A stretch of 64,000 nucleotides of DNA from Burkholderiales bacterium PBB1 (GCA_002255905.1 NKIN01000002.1:558001-622000), one strand, 5' to 3'; positions 28,544-37,943 are shown, numbered from the stretch's first letter. The notes: generated from the sequence alone by a model not told the origin. A program made the numbers and translations.

Positions 28544-28738
28544 ATGCAATCCAGCCAACTCAGAAGCAACCCCTTCGTGCTGATGACCCATCCCGAGGTC
28601 GTCCTTCAGGCGGTCGAAAAGTCGGAGTCATTGGCCCGATTGCAGGGTCAGGTTTTCCGTCCGCTCGACAAGCCCATCCTTGGCAACGCGCCAGCTGATG
28701 TCGCCGCGTACGACCGCCGGATCGATCAAAGCAACTGA
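28544..28738 (+). CDS. small protein of unknown function (64 residues)
   Basis: A short ORF with a strong ribosome-binding site (AAGGAG 9 bases before the ATG). The product begins MQSSQLRSNPFVLMTHPEVVLQ, has an amphipathic Leu/Val/Arg-rich middle and the segment RPLDKPILG; it has no membrane helix and no recognised domain. A weak promoter-like pair (TTGTCA at 28448, TTATGG at 28472) lies upstream. It is the last gene before the photosynthesis cluster. I do not recognise it. Confidence 0.55.
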   Translation: MQSSQLRSNPFVLMTHPEVVLQAVEKSESLARLQGQVFRPLDKPILGNAPADVAAYDRRIDQSN

Positions 28739-28932
28739 TCCAGCACCTGGCCAACCTGGTCGGGCGGCGGGTTACACAAGCTGTCCATCAGCGACGGCCA
28801 AAATGGTAACTTTGCTGGTGTGTGGTGGATGCTGTGGAGCTGGATTTTCATAGGAGGAAGCCTCCTGCCAGCGGGCCTACATATGCATGACTATGTATGT
28901 TATGTAAATAACAAGATCTGGTGGACTCAATG

Positions 28933-28958
28933 AAAAAGGCGGCCCGTAGGCCGCCTTT
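28933..28958 (-). terminator. intrinsic terminator of the puf operon
   Basis: A perfect 10-bp stem AAAGGCGGCC / GGCCGCCTTT with a 4-base loop (28935-28958). On the minus strand it ends in a run of Ts (complement of 28933-28937) and lies 23 bp after the pufC stop. The rest of the 242-bp gap up to the small gene is AT-rich, with a separate AGGAGG/CCTCCT hairpin at 28852-28866 and no gene. Confidence 0.9.
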
Positions 28959-28980
28959 GTTCATTTGATGCGCCGTGTCT

Positions 28981-30066
28981 CTATCTGGCAGCCACGGCCA
29001 CGGGATTTGCGGGCGCTTGCGCGGCCGGTGCCTCGACCGCAGAGGCTGCGAGCGAAGGTCCCTGTACGGCCAGTTCTGGGTGATCCTTCAGCATGCTCAC
29101 GCCATAGAGCGGTTTGAACACACCTTGGTGACATGTCTGGCAGTTGGCCTTGGCCACATCGCCGGTTGGGCCCAGTCGATGCGCCGGGAACACCTTGGTG
29201 ATCGGCTCCATGTACTGATTGTTCAGATCACGCACCATGCGGATGCCATACCAGGCGGTTGCGCGTTGTGGCGGGCTGGTTTCCCAGGCAGCGAACGAGC
29301 GGCTGTTATGACAGTAGGTGCAGTTGACGCCCAGAGCCGTCGACATGTGCGTCATCAGACTGTAGGTCCACTCGGCCTGCTTGATGTTGTGCTTGTTCCC
29401 GGTGGGCAGAGCCGTCGTGCCGTGCACACGAATCTCCTGCGACCCCAGCAGGAAAGGCGTGAACGGATCTTCCGGCAGCGACGACAAGTTCGCTACCTTG
29501 GACACCGTGTTCTGCCCTGCCCTGTCACCCAACAAACCCACCGACCGCTTCTCGGGCTCAGCCTTGAACCACACGTTGGCCGGGATGTTGTTTCCGCGGT
29601 GGCAGGTGTAGCAGGTCACACCGGTTTGGGCGACGTGGGTCTTGTAGTCGGCGTTGATCTTGCGGGTCATCTGCAACATCTTGCGCGCCACCACCTTGGT
29701 GTACTTCTCGTCCAGCGCGAAGTTCTGTGGGTTGTGGCAGTAGGTGCAGCCTTGTTCAGGTGCCACCCATGCCGTCATGGAAACCATCAAACGCGTGAAC
29801 TCGCCCAGGCTGAGATCGTTGAGAACCTGCACGTTCTGGTAGATCGACGCTGCTGCCGGGCCACCAGGTGCTGCAGGCGGTATCGCTGCCGGCACCTGGT
29901 TCAAAGGCACCTGTGCATCCAGCGTACGGGGGTTGTAGATCTCTGCCATGCCCGTGCCGCGGAAGCCGTGCTGCACCGCTTCGATCGGCGGTCTTTCGCA
30001 ACCGGCCAGCAGTGCCGCGGCAGCGATCAGGATCAAGCGCAATGTCATCGTGAAATTCCTGTTCAT
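28981..30066 (-). CDS. pufC: reaction-centre tetraheme cytochrome c subunit
   Basis: A 361-residue lipoprotein that re-reduces the photo-oxidised special pair. The signal peptide ends in the lipobox LLAGC (lipid-modified Cys near residue 23). Four heme-binding motifs are present in order: CTYCH, CYTCH, CTYCH and CQTCH. The C-terminal tail is Ala/Pro-rich. The ATG at 30066 overlaps the pufM stop (ATGA) and has GGGAG 7 bases upstream; an ATG at 30048, also with AGGA upstream, is an alternative. The protein requires the Ccm system encoded 10 kb away. Last gene of the puf operon. Confidence 0.97.
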   Translation of the reverse strand: MNRNFTMTLRLILIAAAALLAGCERPPIEAVQHGFRGTGMAEIYNPRTLDAQVPLNQVPAAIPPAAPGGPAAASIYQNVQVLNDLSLGEFTRLMVSMTAWVAPEQGCTYCHNPQNFALDEKYTKVVARKMLQMTRKINADYKTHVAQTGVTCYTCHRGNNIPANVWFKAEPEKRSVGLLGDRAGQNTVSKVANLSSLPEDPFTPFLLGSQEIRVHGTTALPTGNKHNIKQAEWTYSLMTHMSTALGVNCTYCHNSRSFAAWETSPPQRATAWYGIRMVRDLNNQYMEPITKVFPAHRLGPTGDVAKANCQTCHQGVFKPLYGVSMLKDHPELAVQGPSLAASAVEAPAAQAPANPVAVAAR

Positions 30067-31037
30067 GGCTTGACTCCCTGCAGGGTCGAGGGATCGATCA
30101 CCGGAGCCCACACGGCGGGGTACATCGGTGCGACATGGTGTTTCACCGCCCACAGATACCAGTTGTCGACCACGGTGCCCGTGAGAAGGATGCCGATGCC
30201 GCCGGTGAGCGGTGTCAGCACTGCAAACCACCACGCCCAGCGGTGGATCGATTCCATCGTGGCGTTGAAGCCCATGGTCCAGCGCCAGAACAGCGCGGCG
30301 CGCTCCGAAGCGGTTCCGCGATCGGTGATCTGCTCGATTTCACGTTCACCACCGAAACGGCTGACCGCAAGGATGGTCGCTCCGTGCATCGCAAACAGCA
30401 GCGCCGAGCCGTAGAGGAAGGCAATCGACAGCATGTGAAACGGGTTGTAGAACAGGTTGCCGTAGCGGATCGAGAAAGCTGCAGTCCAGTCCAGGTGCGG
30501 GAAGATGCCGAACGGCACGCCCTCGCCCCAGTTGCCCATCAACACCGGACGGAAAAAGCCCAGCACCAGGAAAAGCCAGATCGGCGACAGGAAGGCCCAG
30601 GCCACGTGCGTGCCCATGCCCAGCTCGCGGGCGCGGCGGTAGGTTCGTGCCCACCACAGCAGGATCGACATCGTTAGGAACAGCCCGGCAATCTGCCACC
30701 AACCGCCCTGGTTCAGCGGCGCTAGGCCCAGCCCATTGCTGGGGGCCGGTGGCTCCAGCGCCAGCCAGAACAGCTGACGGATGAACTGGACGGGATCCCA
30801 GTTCACCGATGCCAGCATGTTGAAGCCCATGATGTTGATCGCGAGCGTGCCGAAAAAGATCGACGCCAAACCGAGCGCGCCGAGGTACAGCGGCCCGATC
30901 TGCGCGTTGCCGATGCGCCCGATCAGATGGACGAGAAACGGCTCGCCGAGACGCGTGCTCTCTGTTTTGTGCTCGATGCCGTGATGGATCGGGCCGACCG
31001 CTTGTACGGCGGTGAAGATGTTCTGGTATTCAGCCAT
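30063..31037 (-). CDS. pufM: photosynthetic reaction centre M subunit
   Basis: A 324-residue, five-helix membrane protein. It carries the special-pair region [23 protein letters not shown] with the bacteriochlorophyll His and a downstream iron-ligand His, and [22 protein letters not shown] near the quinone site. The C-terminal extension beyond VVDNWYLW is typical of species with a bound PufC. A strong AGGAGA ribosome-binding site lies 6 bases before the ATG. It follows pufL by 24 bp. Confidence 0.98.
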   Translation of the reverse strand: MAEYQNIFTAVQAVGPIHHGIEHKTESTRLGEPFLVHLIGRIGNAQIGPLYLGALGLASIFFGTLAINIMGFNMLASVNWDPVQFIRQLFWLALEPPAPSNGLGLAPLNQGGWWQIAGLFLTMSILLWWARTYRRARELGMGTHVAWAFLSPIWLFLVLGFFRPVLMGNWGEGVPFGIFPHLDWTAAFSIRYGNLFYNPFHMLSIAFLYGSALLFAMHGATILAVSRFGGEREIEQITDRGTASERAALFWRWTMGFNATMESIHRWAWWFAVLTPLTGGIGILLTGTVVDNWYLWAVKHHVAPMYPAVWAPVIDPSTLQGVKP

Positions 31038-31061
31038 GGGTTGTCTCCTGGTGCACGCGCG

Positions 31062-31886
31062 TCAATGCCAGATGGGAAGATTCAGCCACCAGCCCCACCA
31101 TTCGGGCCAGCCGCGTGTCCAGAATGGGCCGCTGATCACGATGCACACGGCGCTCCAGAACACGGCGGACAGCGCCAGAAAGAGGCCAAGTCGGTGGATG
31201 CCCAAGGTGCCGATCGAGTAGCCGATGGTGTCGCGGAAGAAGGTGTCCTCGTGCTCAGGCGCCTTGACGGTTTCGCCTGCCTTCGGGTTGGTGGCCGACA
31301 GCACCAGCGCACCGTGCAGTGACAAGGCCAGACAGGTGGTGAAGAAGAATGTGATGGCCAGCATGTGGGCTGGGTTGTAGTGGAAGTGCAGGTATTGGTA
31401 CCCGGTATTCGAAACCCAATCGAGGTGACTCAGAATACCGTAGGGGAATCCGTGGCCCCATGCCCCCATCAGGATTGGCCGAATCACGACCAGCGTGACA
31501 TAAGCGAATATCGCGAATGAAAACGCAACCGGCACATGCAAGCCCATGCCGAGTTTTCTACAGATCTCGACTTCGCGCAGTGCCCAGGATCCGAATGCGC
31601 CGATGGCACAGACAGTAATCAACTGCCATAAGCCACCTTCGCGCAGCGGCGCAAAGCCCAGCCCGTATTTGAGATCAGGTGGCGCAATATTGATCTGCCA
31701 CACATTCCACGTGCCACCGATGGCGGCGCCCCACAGTATCAAGGCAGTGCCGAGAAAGGTGAAGAATAACGTCGTGACGCCGAAGAATCCGACGTAGAAC
31801 GGCCCGACCCAGAAATCGAAAAGATCCCCTCCGACCAGGGTCCCTCCGCGGATACGGTATTTTCTTTCAAAACTGAGCGTGGCCAT
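31062..31886 (-). CDS. pufL: photosynthetic reaction centre L subunit
   Basis: A 274-residue, five-helix membrane protein, partner of PufM. Typical segments are [30 protein letters not shown] at the N-terminus (shown here only as a landmark), [18 protein letters not shown] near 170 with the special-pair His, and LGIHRLGLF near 230 with the iron-ligand His. The ATG at 31886 ([10 protein letters not shown]) has GGAGGAG 6 bases upstream; the TTG two codons earlier is less likely. Confidence 0.98.
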   Translation of the reverse strand: MATLSFERKYRIRGGTLVGGDLFDFWVGPFYVGFFGVTTLFFTFLGTALILWGAAIGGTWNVWQINIAPPDLKYGLGFAPLREGGLWQLITVCAIGAFGSWALREVEICRKLGMGLHVPVAFSFAIFAYVTLVVIRPILMGAWGHGFPYGILSHLDWVSNTGYQYLHFHYNPAHMLAITFFFTTCLALSLHGALVLSATNPKAGETVKAPEHEDTFFRDTIGYSIGTLGIHRLGLFLALSAVFWSAVCIVISGPFWTRGWPEWWGWWLNLPIWH

Positions 31887-31945
31887 GGGCAACTCCTCCG
31901 GGCCCCAGGCAATACAGGATTGCCGAGGGCGAAAATCATGTTGGC

Positions 31946-31998
31946 AGACGGGGCCGGGCGTGAGCCCGCGCCGCGTCTACCTCGGGCGCAAGCCCGAT
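31946..31998 (-). promoter_or_regulatory. two intercistronic stem-loops between pufA and pufL
   Basis: The 116-bp gap between pufA and pufL holds two hairpins in the transcript. One has a 6-bp stem TCGGGC/GCCCGA at 31982-31997, just after the pufA stop. The other is long, 31946-31978, with an inner CGGGC/GCCCG stem around GTGA and an outer AGACG/CGTCT arm, interrupted by a bulge and a mismatch. In Rhodobacter, hairpins at this place protect the pufBA part of the mRNA from 3' decay, giving an excess of antenna over reaction-centre transcripts. The same role is inferred here. Confidence 0.75.
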
Positions 31999-32002
31999 GC
32001 TG

Positions 32003-32203
32003 TCACTTGACGACGGGTGACGTCGTTTCTGCAGGCATGGTCGCATGCTGCGCCAGCTTGGCCCTGGAGTTCGCGCCATCGAGCCAGTTGAAGGTCGATG
32101 TGCTCAACAGCACCAGATGAATCAGCACAGCCAAACCGAACAGGAATACGCCTTGCGCAACCATCGTACGAAGCGGGTCGAACAAACGCCAAATTCTCCA
32201 CAT
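32003..32203 (-). CDS. pufA: LH1 light-harvesting alpha chain
   Basis: A 66-residue antenna polypeptide with the alpha-chain start [13 protein letters not shown], one membrane helix, and the bacteriochlorophyll-ligating His29 in [12 protein letters not shown], then NWLDG. The polar C-terminal tail of about 20 residues is longer than in Rhodobacter. AGGAGA lies 6 bases before the ATG. It is separated by only 10 bp from the extra beta-like gene upstream. Confidence 0.96.
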   Translation of the reverse strand: MWRIWRLFDPLRTMVAQGVFLFGLAVLIHLVLLSTSTFNWLDGANSRAKLAQHATMPAETTSPVVK

Positions 32204-32213
32204 GGTCTATCTC

Positions 32214-32438
32214 CTAAAGTAAATGGGACATGAAGGTGTAAACCGCACCTTTTACGCCACCGATCAAAGATTTCTCTGCTTCAGACCCGGGTAACCAGGA
32301 ACGCCATTGCCATGTCATCGCTTGCGCGCACAAGGCAACCACCAACAACAAGCAAAAGCTCACCGCAAAGATGCCAAGATACGCTTTTGAGTCGTTCTTT
32401 AATATCTGCTGCAAAGAGAGATTAGTTGTTTCAGGCAT
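32214..32438 (-). CDS. extra LH1-beta-like single-helix protein lying between pufB and pufA
   Basis: A 74-residue ORF packed between pufB (24 bp away) and pufA (10 bp away), with an AAGGGG ribosome-binding site 6 bases before its ATG, so it is very probably translated. One membrane helix spans about residues 20-41. Residues 38-49 (AQAMTWQWRSWL) match the beta-chain end of PufB ([12 protein letters not shown]) without gaps: A, W, W, R, W and L are shared, but the bacteriochlorophyll-ligating His38 is Gln39 and the conserved His20 is Leu21. A 25-residue tail (PGSEAEKS...FMSHLL), absent from PufB, follows. It may bind pigment through Gln or act as a pigment-free ring element, comparable in concept to PufX, PufY or the LH1 gamma chain. 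Not recognised as a known gene. Confidence 0.8.
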   Translation of the reverse strand: MPETTNLSLQQILKNDSKAYLGIFAVSFCLLLVVALCAQAMTWQWRSWLPGSEAEKSLIGGVKGAVYTFMSHLL

Positions 32439-32462
32439 AGCATTCCCCTTCCGGGATTTAAA

Positions 32463-32609
32463 TCAGAGCCAAGGACGCCAAGCCCACACCAAGAAGTGCG
32501 CTATCACTGCAACAGCAGTAAAGCCGATGAAGCCTTGCACATAGAATCTGTGAAACTCTTGTGCCTCTTCATCGGTCAGGCCTGATATAGAGCCTTTTCT
32601 TTCAGCCAT
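32463..32609 (-). CDS. pufB: LH1 light-harvesting beta chain
   Basis: A 48-residue antenna polypeptide read directly from the minus strand: [20 protein letters not shown], then one membrane helix with His38 (AVIAHFL), and the aromatic end VWAWRPWL. His20 is the second conserved His of beta chains. AAGGAG lies 8 bases before the ATG. It is the first puf gene; no pufQ-like ORF is found in the 144 bp between it and bchZ. Confidence 0.97.
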   Translation of the reverse strand: MAERKGSISGLTDEEAQEFHRFYVQGFIGFTAVAVIAHFLVWAWRPWL

Positions 32610-32753
32610 AGGATTTACTCCTTAAGGACGGCCTGTTGGCCGGTATCGCGCAGAGCCCGCGCGATCGAGGCAGCCGCGGCACTGCGCCACGACATTCGGT
32701 GTGTTCAGCATCTGGCTGAACGAATTCATCTACAACGGCTGATGCACGGGGCG

Positions 32754-34232
32754 TCATGCCGGCTCTCCCTGCCTCATGGCGTCACGCGAGGTCGCCACAC
32801 GTGCCGCGGTGATACGGTCTTCGCCAGCCTTGCGGGCATCACGTTCTGCGCGGTCGCGCAGACGCTTTGCCGCCGAGATCTGCACCAGGACCGGCTCGGT
32901 CTGCACGATGTCGTCGAGCAGTTCCTGCGCGTCCGTGTCCCATGGGCTTGGCGCCTGGCCATCGATGCGAGCGGGTGTCGGGTCGACGCGGTCGAGGTCC
33001 GTCCCCAGCGGAAGGATGTGGAACAACGCATCGAACAGCGCGTTGCAGAACTCCTGCACGATGTAGGTCGCGCCGGAGTAGCCCATGAACGGCGTACCGG
33101 TGTGACGGCGGATGATGGGCAGTGGGAACGACGCCGGGATGAAGCTCGCCTTCATCATCGAACCACCGCCGCATTCGGCGAGGTAGATGCGTTCGTTGTA
33201 GCTGCCGTACATCACCAACGGTGTCTTGTCCTTCACCAGCTGGCGCACTTCTTCGTTGTTCGTCTTGGCGCCCGGCAGCCGCGAGACCGCAAACTGGCAG
33301 GGCAGTCCCATCTCGTCTTCGAGGAAGTGACGGATGCCGCGGGTGTAGGTGTCGTTGGCAACGACCGCAAAGCTGGCCGTGCCGAAGAAGTCTTGGGTGA
33401 CCGAGCGCCACAGGTCCCAGATCGGCTTGATGGTGGTGTGCTTTTCCCGCTCGATGAAGGGTTCCGGGTCCAGGCCCAGCAATTCCCCCAGCTTGCGCAA
33501 GAACTTGGTGGTGCTGTGCAGGCCGATCGGCGCCTGCAGGTACGGCCGATCGAGCGCCTCGCACAGCATGCGGCCGAACTCGCGGTACATGCAGATGTTG
33601 ACGTCGGCTTCGACCAACCTCGACACGTCGGCCAGGTGGCTGCCGAGCGGGAACGTCATGTTCACTTCGGCGCCGATGCCCTGAACCAGGCGGCGAATCT
33701 CTGCGAGATCGCTCGGGCAGTTGAACGTGCCGTAGCACGGGCCGATGATGTTGACGCGCGGCTTCTCGCCGGCAGGGCGCTCCGCATAGGGCTTGCGCGC
33801 CGGCACCTTCTTCATGCCGTACTCGCTCCATAGCCAGAACATCGCGCGATTCGCGCATTGCCACTGGTCTTCGTCGATCGTGCGCGGCAGGAAACGCTGG
33901 ATGTTGGTGCCCGACGGCGTGACGCCGCCACCGATCATTTCGGCGATCGACCCGGTGACCACCACGGATGGCAAATCGGGGTCGAGCGCGGCATGCGCGC
34001 GGCGCATGGAGCCTTCGGTGCCTTCGCGGCCGAGCTGCTCTTCAGCCAGACCGGTGACGACGATGGGCAACTCATGCGGCGGCAGCGCGTCGGTGTAATG
34101 CAGCACCGAAGTCACGGGCAGGTTTTCGCAACCGACCGGGCCGTCGATGACCACCTGCAGCCCCTTGATGGCCGTGAAGACGTACACGGCACCCCAGTAG
34201 CCGCCGGCGCGATCGTGATCGAGTACCAGCAT
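32754..34232 (-). CDS. bchZ: chlorophyllide a reductase subunit Z
   Basis: A 492-residue nitrogenase-like catalytic subunit, which with BchY forms the heterotetramer that reduces ring B of chlorophyllide a. Putative Fe-S/catalytic Cys motifs are [20 protein letters not shown] near 30 and [14 protein letters not shown] near 163. The C-terminal 80 residues are charged. The ATG overlaps the bchY stop by one base (TGATG). As in other purple bacteria, bchZ directly precedes the puf genes, and a puf promoter may lie in its 3' part. Confidence 0.97.
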   Translation of the reverse strand: MLVLDHDRAGGYWGAVYVFTAIKGLQVVIDGPVGCENLPVTSVLHYTDALPPHELPIVVTGLAEEQLGREGTEGSMRRAHAALDPDLPSVVVTGSIAEMIGGGVTPSGTNIQRFLPRTIDEDQWQCANRAMFWLWSEYGMKKVPARKPYAERPAGEKPRVNIIGPCYGTFNCPSDLAEIRRLVQGIGAEVNMTFPLGSHLADVSRLVEADVNICMYREFGRMLCEALDRPYLQAPIGLHSTTKFLRKLGELLGLDPEPFIEREKHTTIKPIWDLWRSVTQDFFGTASFAVVANDTYTRGIRHFLEDEMGLPCQFAVSRLPGAKTNNEEVRQLVKDKTPLVMYGSYNERIYLAECGGGSMMKASFIPASFPLPIIRRHTGTPFMGYSGATYIVQEFCNALFDALFHILPLGTDLDRVDPTPARIDGQAPSPWDTDAQELLDDIVQTEPVLVQISAAKRLRDRAERDARKAGEDRITAARVATSRDAMRQGEPA

Positions 34233-35821
34233 CAGATCATCTCCTCGGCTTTGCGCTTTTTCGCCAGCTTTTCAGCCTGGCGACGCTGGTCGGCCTTGAA
34301 TTCGGGGCGGTCTTTCGGGATGCCGTTGGCCGGCTCCCACACGCCTGATGAATGGCCCTCGCCCACCGTGCCGAAGAAATCCTTCATCTGCGTGAAGCGC
34401 GCCTTGTTGCCGATGGCGGCATTGATCACCGTGGCCAGCGAACCCGCACCGGCTGGGCCCATCAGAGGGCGCGCCGAGATCAGGTTGGTGAAGTAAAGCG
34501 AGGGTGTGCTTTGTGCCTTGGCGTACTGCACGACCGGCGTGGTGCCGATGGCGAGATCGGGTTGGTACTCGGCAATCGCAGCCAAGTCTTGTTCGAGCGA
34601 GGCGCGGAACTGAACCTGCACGCCCTTGGACTGCAGCCACTGCAGATCGGCTTCGTTCCACGCGGTGCGCGGGCACGCGCTGCCAACGTAGCGGAGATCC
34701 GCGCCGGACTCCACCAGCAAGCGGCCGACCAGCAATTCGGAGCCTTCGTAGCCGCTGAGCGTGATGCGACCCTTGATCGGCGTCTTCGCCAGCGCGCTAC
34801 GGATGGCAGGCAGGATGCGGTTCTTCGCCGCATCGATCAGGTCTTGCGGGGTGTTGGTGGCCTGGCCGATGGCCTGCAGCCACGCTTCGGTGCCGTCGTA
34901 GCCGACCGGTGCCGAGCCAACGATCGGGCGCCCTGCTGCTTCGAACTCGCGGATGCTGGCGGTGTAGAACGGGTGGATCGCGGCGACTGCCGTGCAGTCG
35001 AGGGCGGCGTAGAGCTCGCGCCATTCACGGGTCGGCACGACCGGCCCTGCTGCCAGACCCATCGGCTCCAGCATCATGCCGATGATCACCGGGTCGGCCG
35101 GGAACACCTCGCCGAGCAGCGCGATCGTGGGCTTGTCGGAGCGACCGGTGCGCGGCGCTTGCACAGGGCCTGCCAGGACCTCGTTGCGTGCATATTTCAG
35201 CATCGCACCGGCGAGCACGTCCTTCGCTTCAGCATGCGTGGGCACGCCGAAACCTGGCACATCAATGCCGATGATGCGCACGCCGTTGATGTCCTTCGGC
35301 AGGATCTGCAGCGGCACGCCACTGGCCGTCGGCACGCACAGGTTGATGATGACGATCGCGTCGTACTTCGCCGGATCAGCTTCCTTGTGGACCGCCTCGC
35401 GGATGTCCTCGAACAGCTTGCCTGTGACCAGCGATTCACTGTTGAACGGCACGTAGCCGACGCTGCGCTTCGCACCGTAGAAATGCGATGTGAAGGTCAG
35501 GCCGTAGACGCAGCAGGCTGAGCCCGACAGGATGGTCGCGGTGCGGCGCATCCGCAAACCGACTCGCAGCGAACCGAAGGCCGGGCACATGCTCTGCGGC
35601 TGGTCGTGCGGACCAGCTTTCGGGTCCTTCGGATAGTCCTTCGCGTACTGGTCCAGGACTTCCGATTTGCCCGCCGACTTGGCAGCAGCCAGCAGCTGAT
35701 CGCCGCCCGCATGGCAGCCCATGCCGTCACCTTCGAGCGTGGTCGAGGGCACGCCCGGGGCCGTGGGCGACGCCGGGGTGGCTGCCTGCGCCGCTGCGAT
35801 GATGGGGATGGTCTTGGACAT
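34232..35821 (-). CDS. bchY: chlorophyllide a reductase subunit Y
   Basis: A 529-residue nitrogenase-like subunit, partner of BchZ. Cys-containing segments [15 protein letters not shown] near 80 and [20 protein letters not shown] near 100 are expected to hold the intersubunit Fe-S cluster. The N-terminal 40 residues are Ala/Pro-rich and variable. It begins 13 bp after bchX. Confidence 0.97.
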   Translation of the reverse strand: MSKTIPIIAAAQAATPASPTAPGVPSTTLEGDGMGCHAGGDQLLAAAKSAGKSEVLDQYAKDYPKDPKAGPHDQPQSMCPAFGSLRVGLRMRRTATILSGSACCVYGLTFTSHFYGAKRSVGYVPFNSESLVTGKLFEDIREAVHKEADPAKYDAIVIINLCVPTASGVPLQILPKDINGVRIIGIDVPGFGVPTHAEAKDVLAGAMLKYARNEVLAGPVQAPRTGRSDKPTIALLGEVFPADPVIIGMMLEPMGLAAGPVVPTREWRELYAALDCTAVAAIHPFYTASIREFEAAGRPIVGSAPVGYDGTEAWLQAIGQATNTPQDLIDAAKNRILPAIRSALAKTPIKGRITLSGYEGSELLVGRLLVESGADLRYVGSACPRTAWNEADLQWLQSKGVQVQFRASLEQDLAAIAEYQPDLAIGTTPVVQYAKAQSTPSLYFTNLISARPLMGPAGAGSLATVINAAIGNKARFTQMKDFFGTVGEGHSSGVWEPANGIPKDRPEFKADQRRQAEKLAKKRKAEEMI

Positions 35822-35834
35822 GGTGCGCTGCCGC

Positions 35835-36860
35835 TCAGACTTCGTCGTAGACGACTTCGAGCGTTTCCTTCTTGCTCTCGGTCTTGCCGCACATGTCGAA
35901 CTGCGTGGCGGGTTCCAGCACCACGTCGCGGCCGACCGAGGCTGCGGAGAACAGGCCGAGCAGCGCGTCCTGAGTCATCGGCTTCGGACGGATCGGCACC
36001 GAGGTGCCGACGTTCTCGGCCAGTTGCGCAAACATCGGGCCCCAAGGTGAATCCGGGCGGCCGATGATTTCGTAGCTGGCGCTCTTGCGGCGGATGTCGT
36101 CGTTGGCCGGGATCACCGACAGCACCGGGATGCCGACCTGCTCGGCAAACGCCGTGGCCTCGCCGGTGCCGTCGTCGCGGTTGATCACCATGCCGGCCAC
36201 GCCGACGTTGCCGCCGAGCTTGCGGAAATACTCGACCGCGCTGCAGACGTTGTTCGCGACGTAGAGCGATTGCAGGTCGTTGCTGGCGACGACGATGACC
36301 TTCTGGCACATGTCGCGGGCGATCGGCAGGCCGAAGCCGCCGCAGACCACGTCGCCCAGGAAGTCGAGCAGCACGTAGTCGAAGCCCCACTCATGGAAGC
36401 CGAGTTTTTCGAGCAGCTCGAAGCCGTGGATGATCCCGCGACCACCGCAGCCGCGGCCGACTTCCGGCCCGCCGAGTTCCATCGCGTAGACGCCATCGCG
36501 CTTGAAGCAGACGTCGCCGATCGCGACCGCCTCGCCGGCCAGCTTCTTCTTCGAACTGGTTTCGATGATGGTCGGGCAGGCGCGGCCGCCGAACAGCAGG
36601 CTCGTGGTGTCGCTCTTCGGGTCGCAGCCGATCAGCAGTACCTTCTTGCCCTGCTGCGCCATCATGTAGCTGAGGTTGGCCAGCGTGAAGCTCTTGCCGA
36701 TGCCGCCCTTGCCGTAGATCGCGATGATCTGCGTTTCCTTGGTCACCGGCCCGGTGGACACCGGAGGGGGCTCGACGGCGGCTTCGTTGCGCAGGTCTTT
36801 CATCATGATGGTCACGGGAGTTGCCTTGGCGGAACTCAGCGTCGATTCAGTGGTACTCAT
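35835..36860 (-). CDS. bchX: chlorophyllide a reductase iron protein subunit X
   Basis: A 341-residue NifH-like ATPase that delivers electrons to BchYZ. Walker A is YGKGGIGKSFT near 50; the two Cys that hold the [4Fe-4S] cluster lie in GRGCGGRG and DVVCGGFG. I place the start at ATG 36860 (MSTTEST) because GGAGGT lies 7 bases upstream and the codon overlaps the bchC stop as ATGA; a longer reading to 36896 lies inside bchC. Confidence 0.97.
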   Translation of the reverse strand: MSTTESTLSSAKATPVTIMMKDLRNEAAVEPPPVSTGPVTKETQIIAIYGKGGIGKSFTLANLSYMMAQQGKKVLLIGCDPKSDTTSLLFGGRACPTIIETSSKKKLAGEAVAIGDVCFKRDGVYAMELGGPEVGRGCGGRGIIHGFELLEKLGFHEWGFDYVLLDFLGDVVCGGFGLPIARDMCQKVIVVASNDLQSLYVANNVCSAVEYFRKLGGNVGVAGMVINRDDGTGEATAFAEQVGIPVLSVIPANDDIRRKSASYEIIGRPDSPWGPMFAQLAENVGTSVPIRPKPMTQDALLGLFSAASVGRDVVLEPATQFDMCGKTESKKETLEVVYDEV

Positions 36861-37795
36861 GGGCAAGACCTCCAATCCAAAATCATCTTCAAACACGTCG
36901 GGTCGCCGAACGCTGTGCGGTAGGCCGAGTCGGCCTCCATGGCGTCGGCACGGTGTGTGATCAGGCCGTCAAGTGACAGCCGGCCGGACTCGGCCAGGTT
37001 CTTCACCGCGACCAGGTCGCTGGGCAGCCATTGCGCGGCGATGCGGATGCGGGCTTCACGCATGAAGGCCGGGGGAAACACGAACGACAGCGGCTCGTCG
37101 TAGAAGCCGGCCAGCACGACTTCGCCACCGGGGGCGAGGCGAGAAATGAGTGTGTCCAGCAGTGACGAATCGCCACTGACGTCGCAGATGCAGTGATAGT
37201 CGCGGCGCGAGTCGGTCGACGGATCGATCACCGCATAGCCGGTGGCGCCTTCGCGGCGCGTGGGGTTGGTTTCCCACACGGTCGGTGTGGTCCCTGCCAC
37301 CACGGCCAATCGGGCAATCATCCGGCCCAGCACACCGTGGCCGATGATCAGATCGGGCTGGGTCAGGCCTGCGATCGAATGCGCGTGGTAAGCGGTGGCT
37401 GCCAGAGCCAGCAAGACGCCCTGCTCTGCCAAGTTTTCTGCAAATGGAATCGTCCGCGCTCCGGGCAGCACAACGTGTGCGGCGGCGCCACCGAACAGGC
37501 CGCGCACATCGCCGAAGCACTTCGCGCCCGGCACGAACACGCGTTCGCCTACTTGGCGGCCCGACCGAGAGCCTGCCTTGGCCACGCGGCCGACCGATTC
37601 ATAACCCGGCACCAAGGGGTAGCCCATGCCTGGGAAGGCAGGCATCCGGCCCGACCACAGCAGGCGTTCGGTGCCGGTGCTGATGCCACTCCATTCGATG
37701 TCGACGGTCACGTCTTCGTCGGTTGCGTCAGTCAGGTTCAAACGGCTGAGCACCAGCTGCTCAGGTCGTTCCAGGACGACAGCCATCGTGTTCAA
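36857..37795 (-). CDS. bchC: bacteriochlorophyllide a dehydrogenase
   Basis: A 312-residue medium-chain dehydrogenase-like enzyme that oxidises 3-hydroxyethyl bacteriochlorophyllide a to the 3-acetyl form. Visible landmarks: SGISTGTERLLWSGRMP near 36, GYPLVPGYESVG near 58, and the NAD-binding IIGHGVLGRM near 150. It is the first gene downstream of the tandem PpsR-like boxes and leads bchCXYZ-puf. Confidence 0.96.
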   Translation of the reverse strand: MNTMAVVLERPEQLVLSRLNLTDATDEDVTVDIEWSGISTGTERLLWSGRMPAFPGMGYPLVPGYESVGRVAKAGSRSGRQVGERVFVPGAKCFGDVRGLFGGAAAHVVLPGARTIPFAENLAEQGVLLALAATAYHAHSIAGLTQPDLIIGHGVLGRMIARLAVVAGTTPTVWETNPTRREGATGYAVIDPSTDSRRDYHCICDVSGDSSLLDTLISRLAPGGEVVLAGFYDEPLSFVFPPAFMREARIRIAAQWLPSDLVAVKNLAESGRLSLDGLITHRADAMEADSAYRTAFGDPTCLKMILDWRSCP

Positions 37796-37882
37796 GTCAC
37801 CTCCCCGGTGCGGACAGACGCTCTGCGGCGCGGCATATCAACGGTGAATTTCAGGTACATCACGCCGCCTCATCAACATGTC

Positions 37883-37926
37883 TGTAATCCTAAGCTGACA
37901 TTTCAAACTGTCAACTTACATTTACA
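37883..37926 (-). promoter_or_regulatory. bchC promoter with tandem PpsR/CrtJ boxes
   Basis: Two perfect TGT-N12-ACA palindromes lie at 37883-37900 and 37909-37926, exactly 8 bp apart, in the 148-bp gap before bchC. On the minus strand TTGACA (37909-37914) and TAGGAT (37887-37892), 16 bp apart, form a good sigma-70-type promoter that both boxes overlap. TGT-N12-ACA is the established PpsR/CrtJ consensus, and paired boxes 8 bp apart are the known bchC arrangement in Rhodobacter, giving oxygen and redox repression. Confidence 0.88.
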
Positions 37927-37943
37927 GTATTTTTAGCGAGGGT

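Noticed and set aside
28852-28866. AGGAGG-AAG-CCTCCT hairpin as a second terminator
   Set aside because: Short stem with a 3-base loop and no T-run; the perfect hairpin at 28935-28958 with a T-run explains puf termination.
28975-30414. 479-codon open frame on the plus strand over pufC
   Set aside because: Antisense to pufC, whose four CxxCH motifs and lipobox fix the coding strand.
32463-32609. Treating the 74-codon ORF at 32214 as the true pufB
   Set aside because: A canonical 48-residue beta chain with both conserved His residues is encoded just upstream at 32463-32609.
32742-33833. 363-codon open frame on the plus strand over bchZ
   Set aside because: Antisense to bchZ; no recognisable domain.
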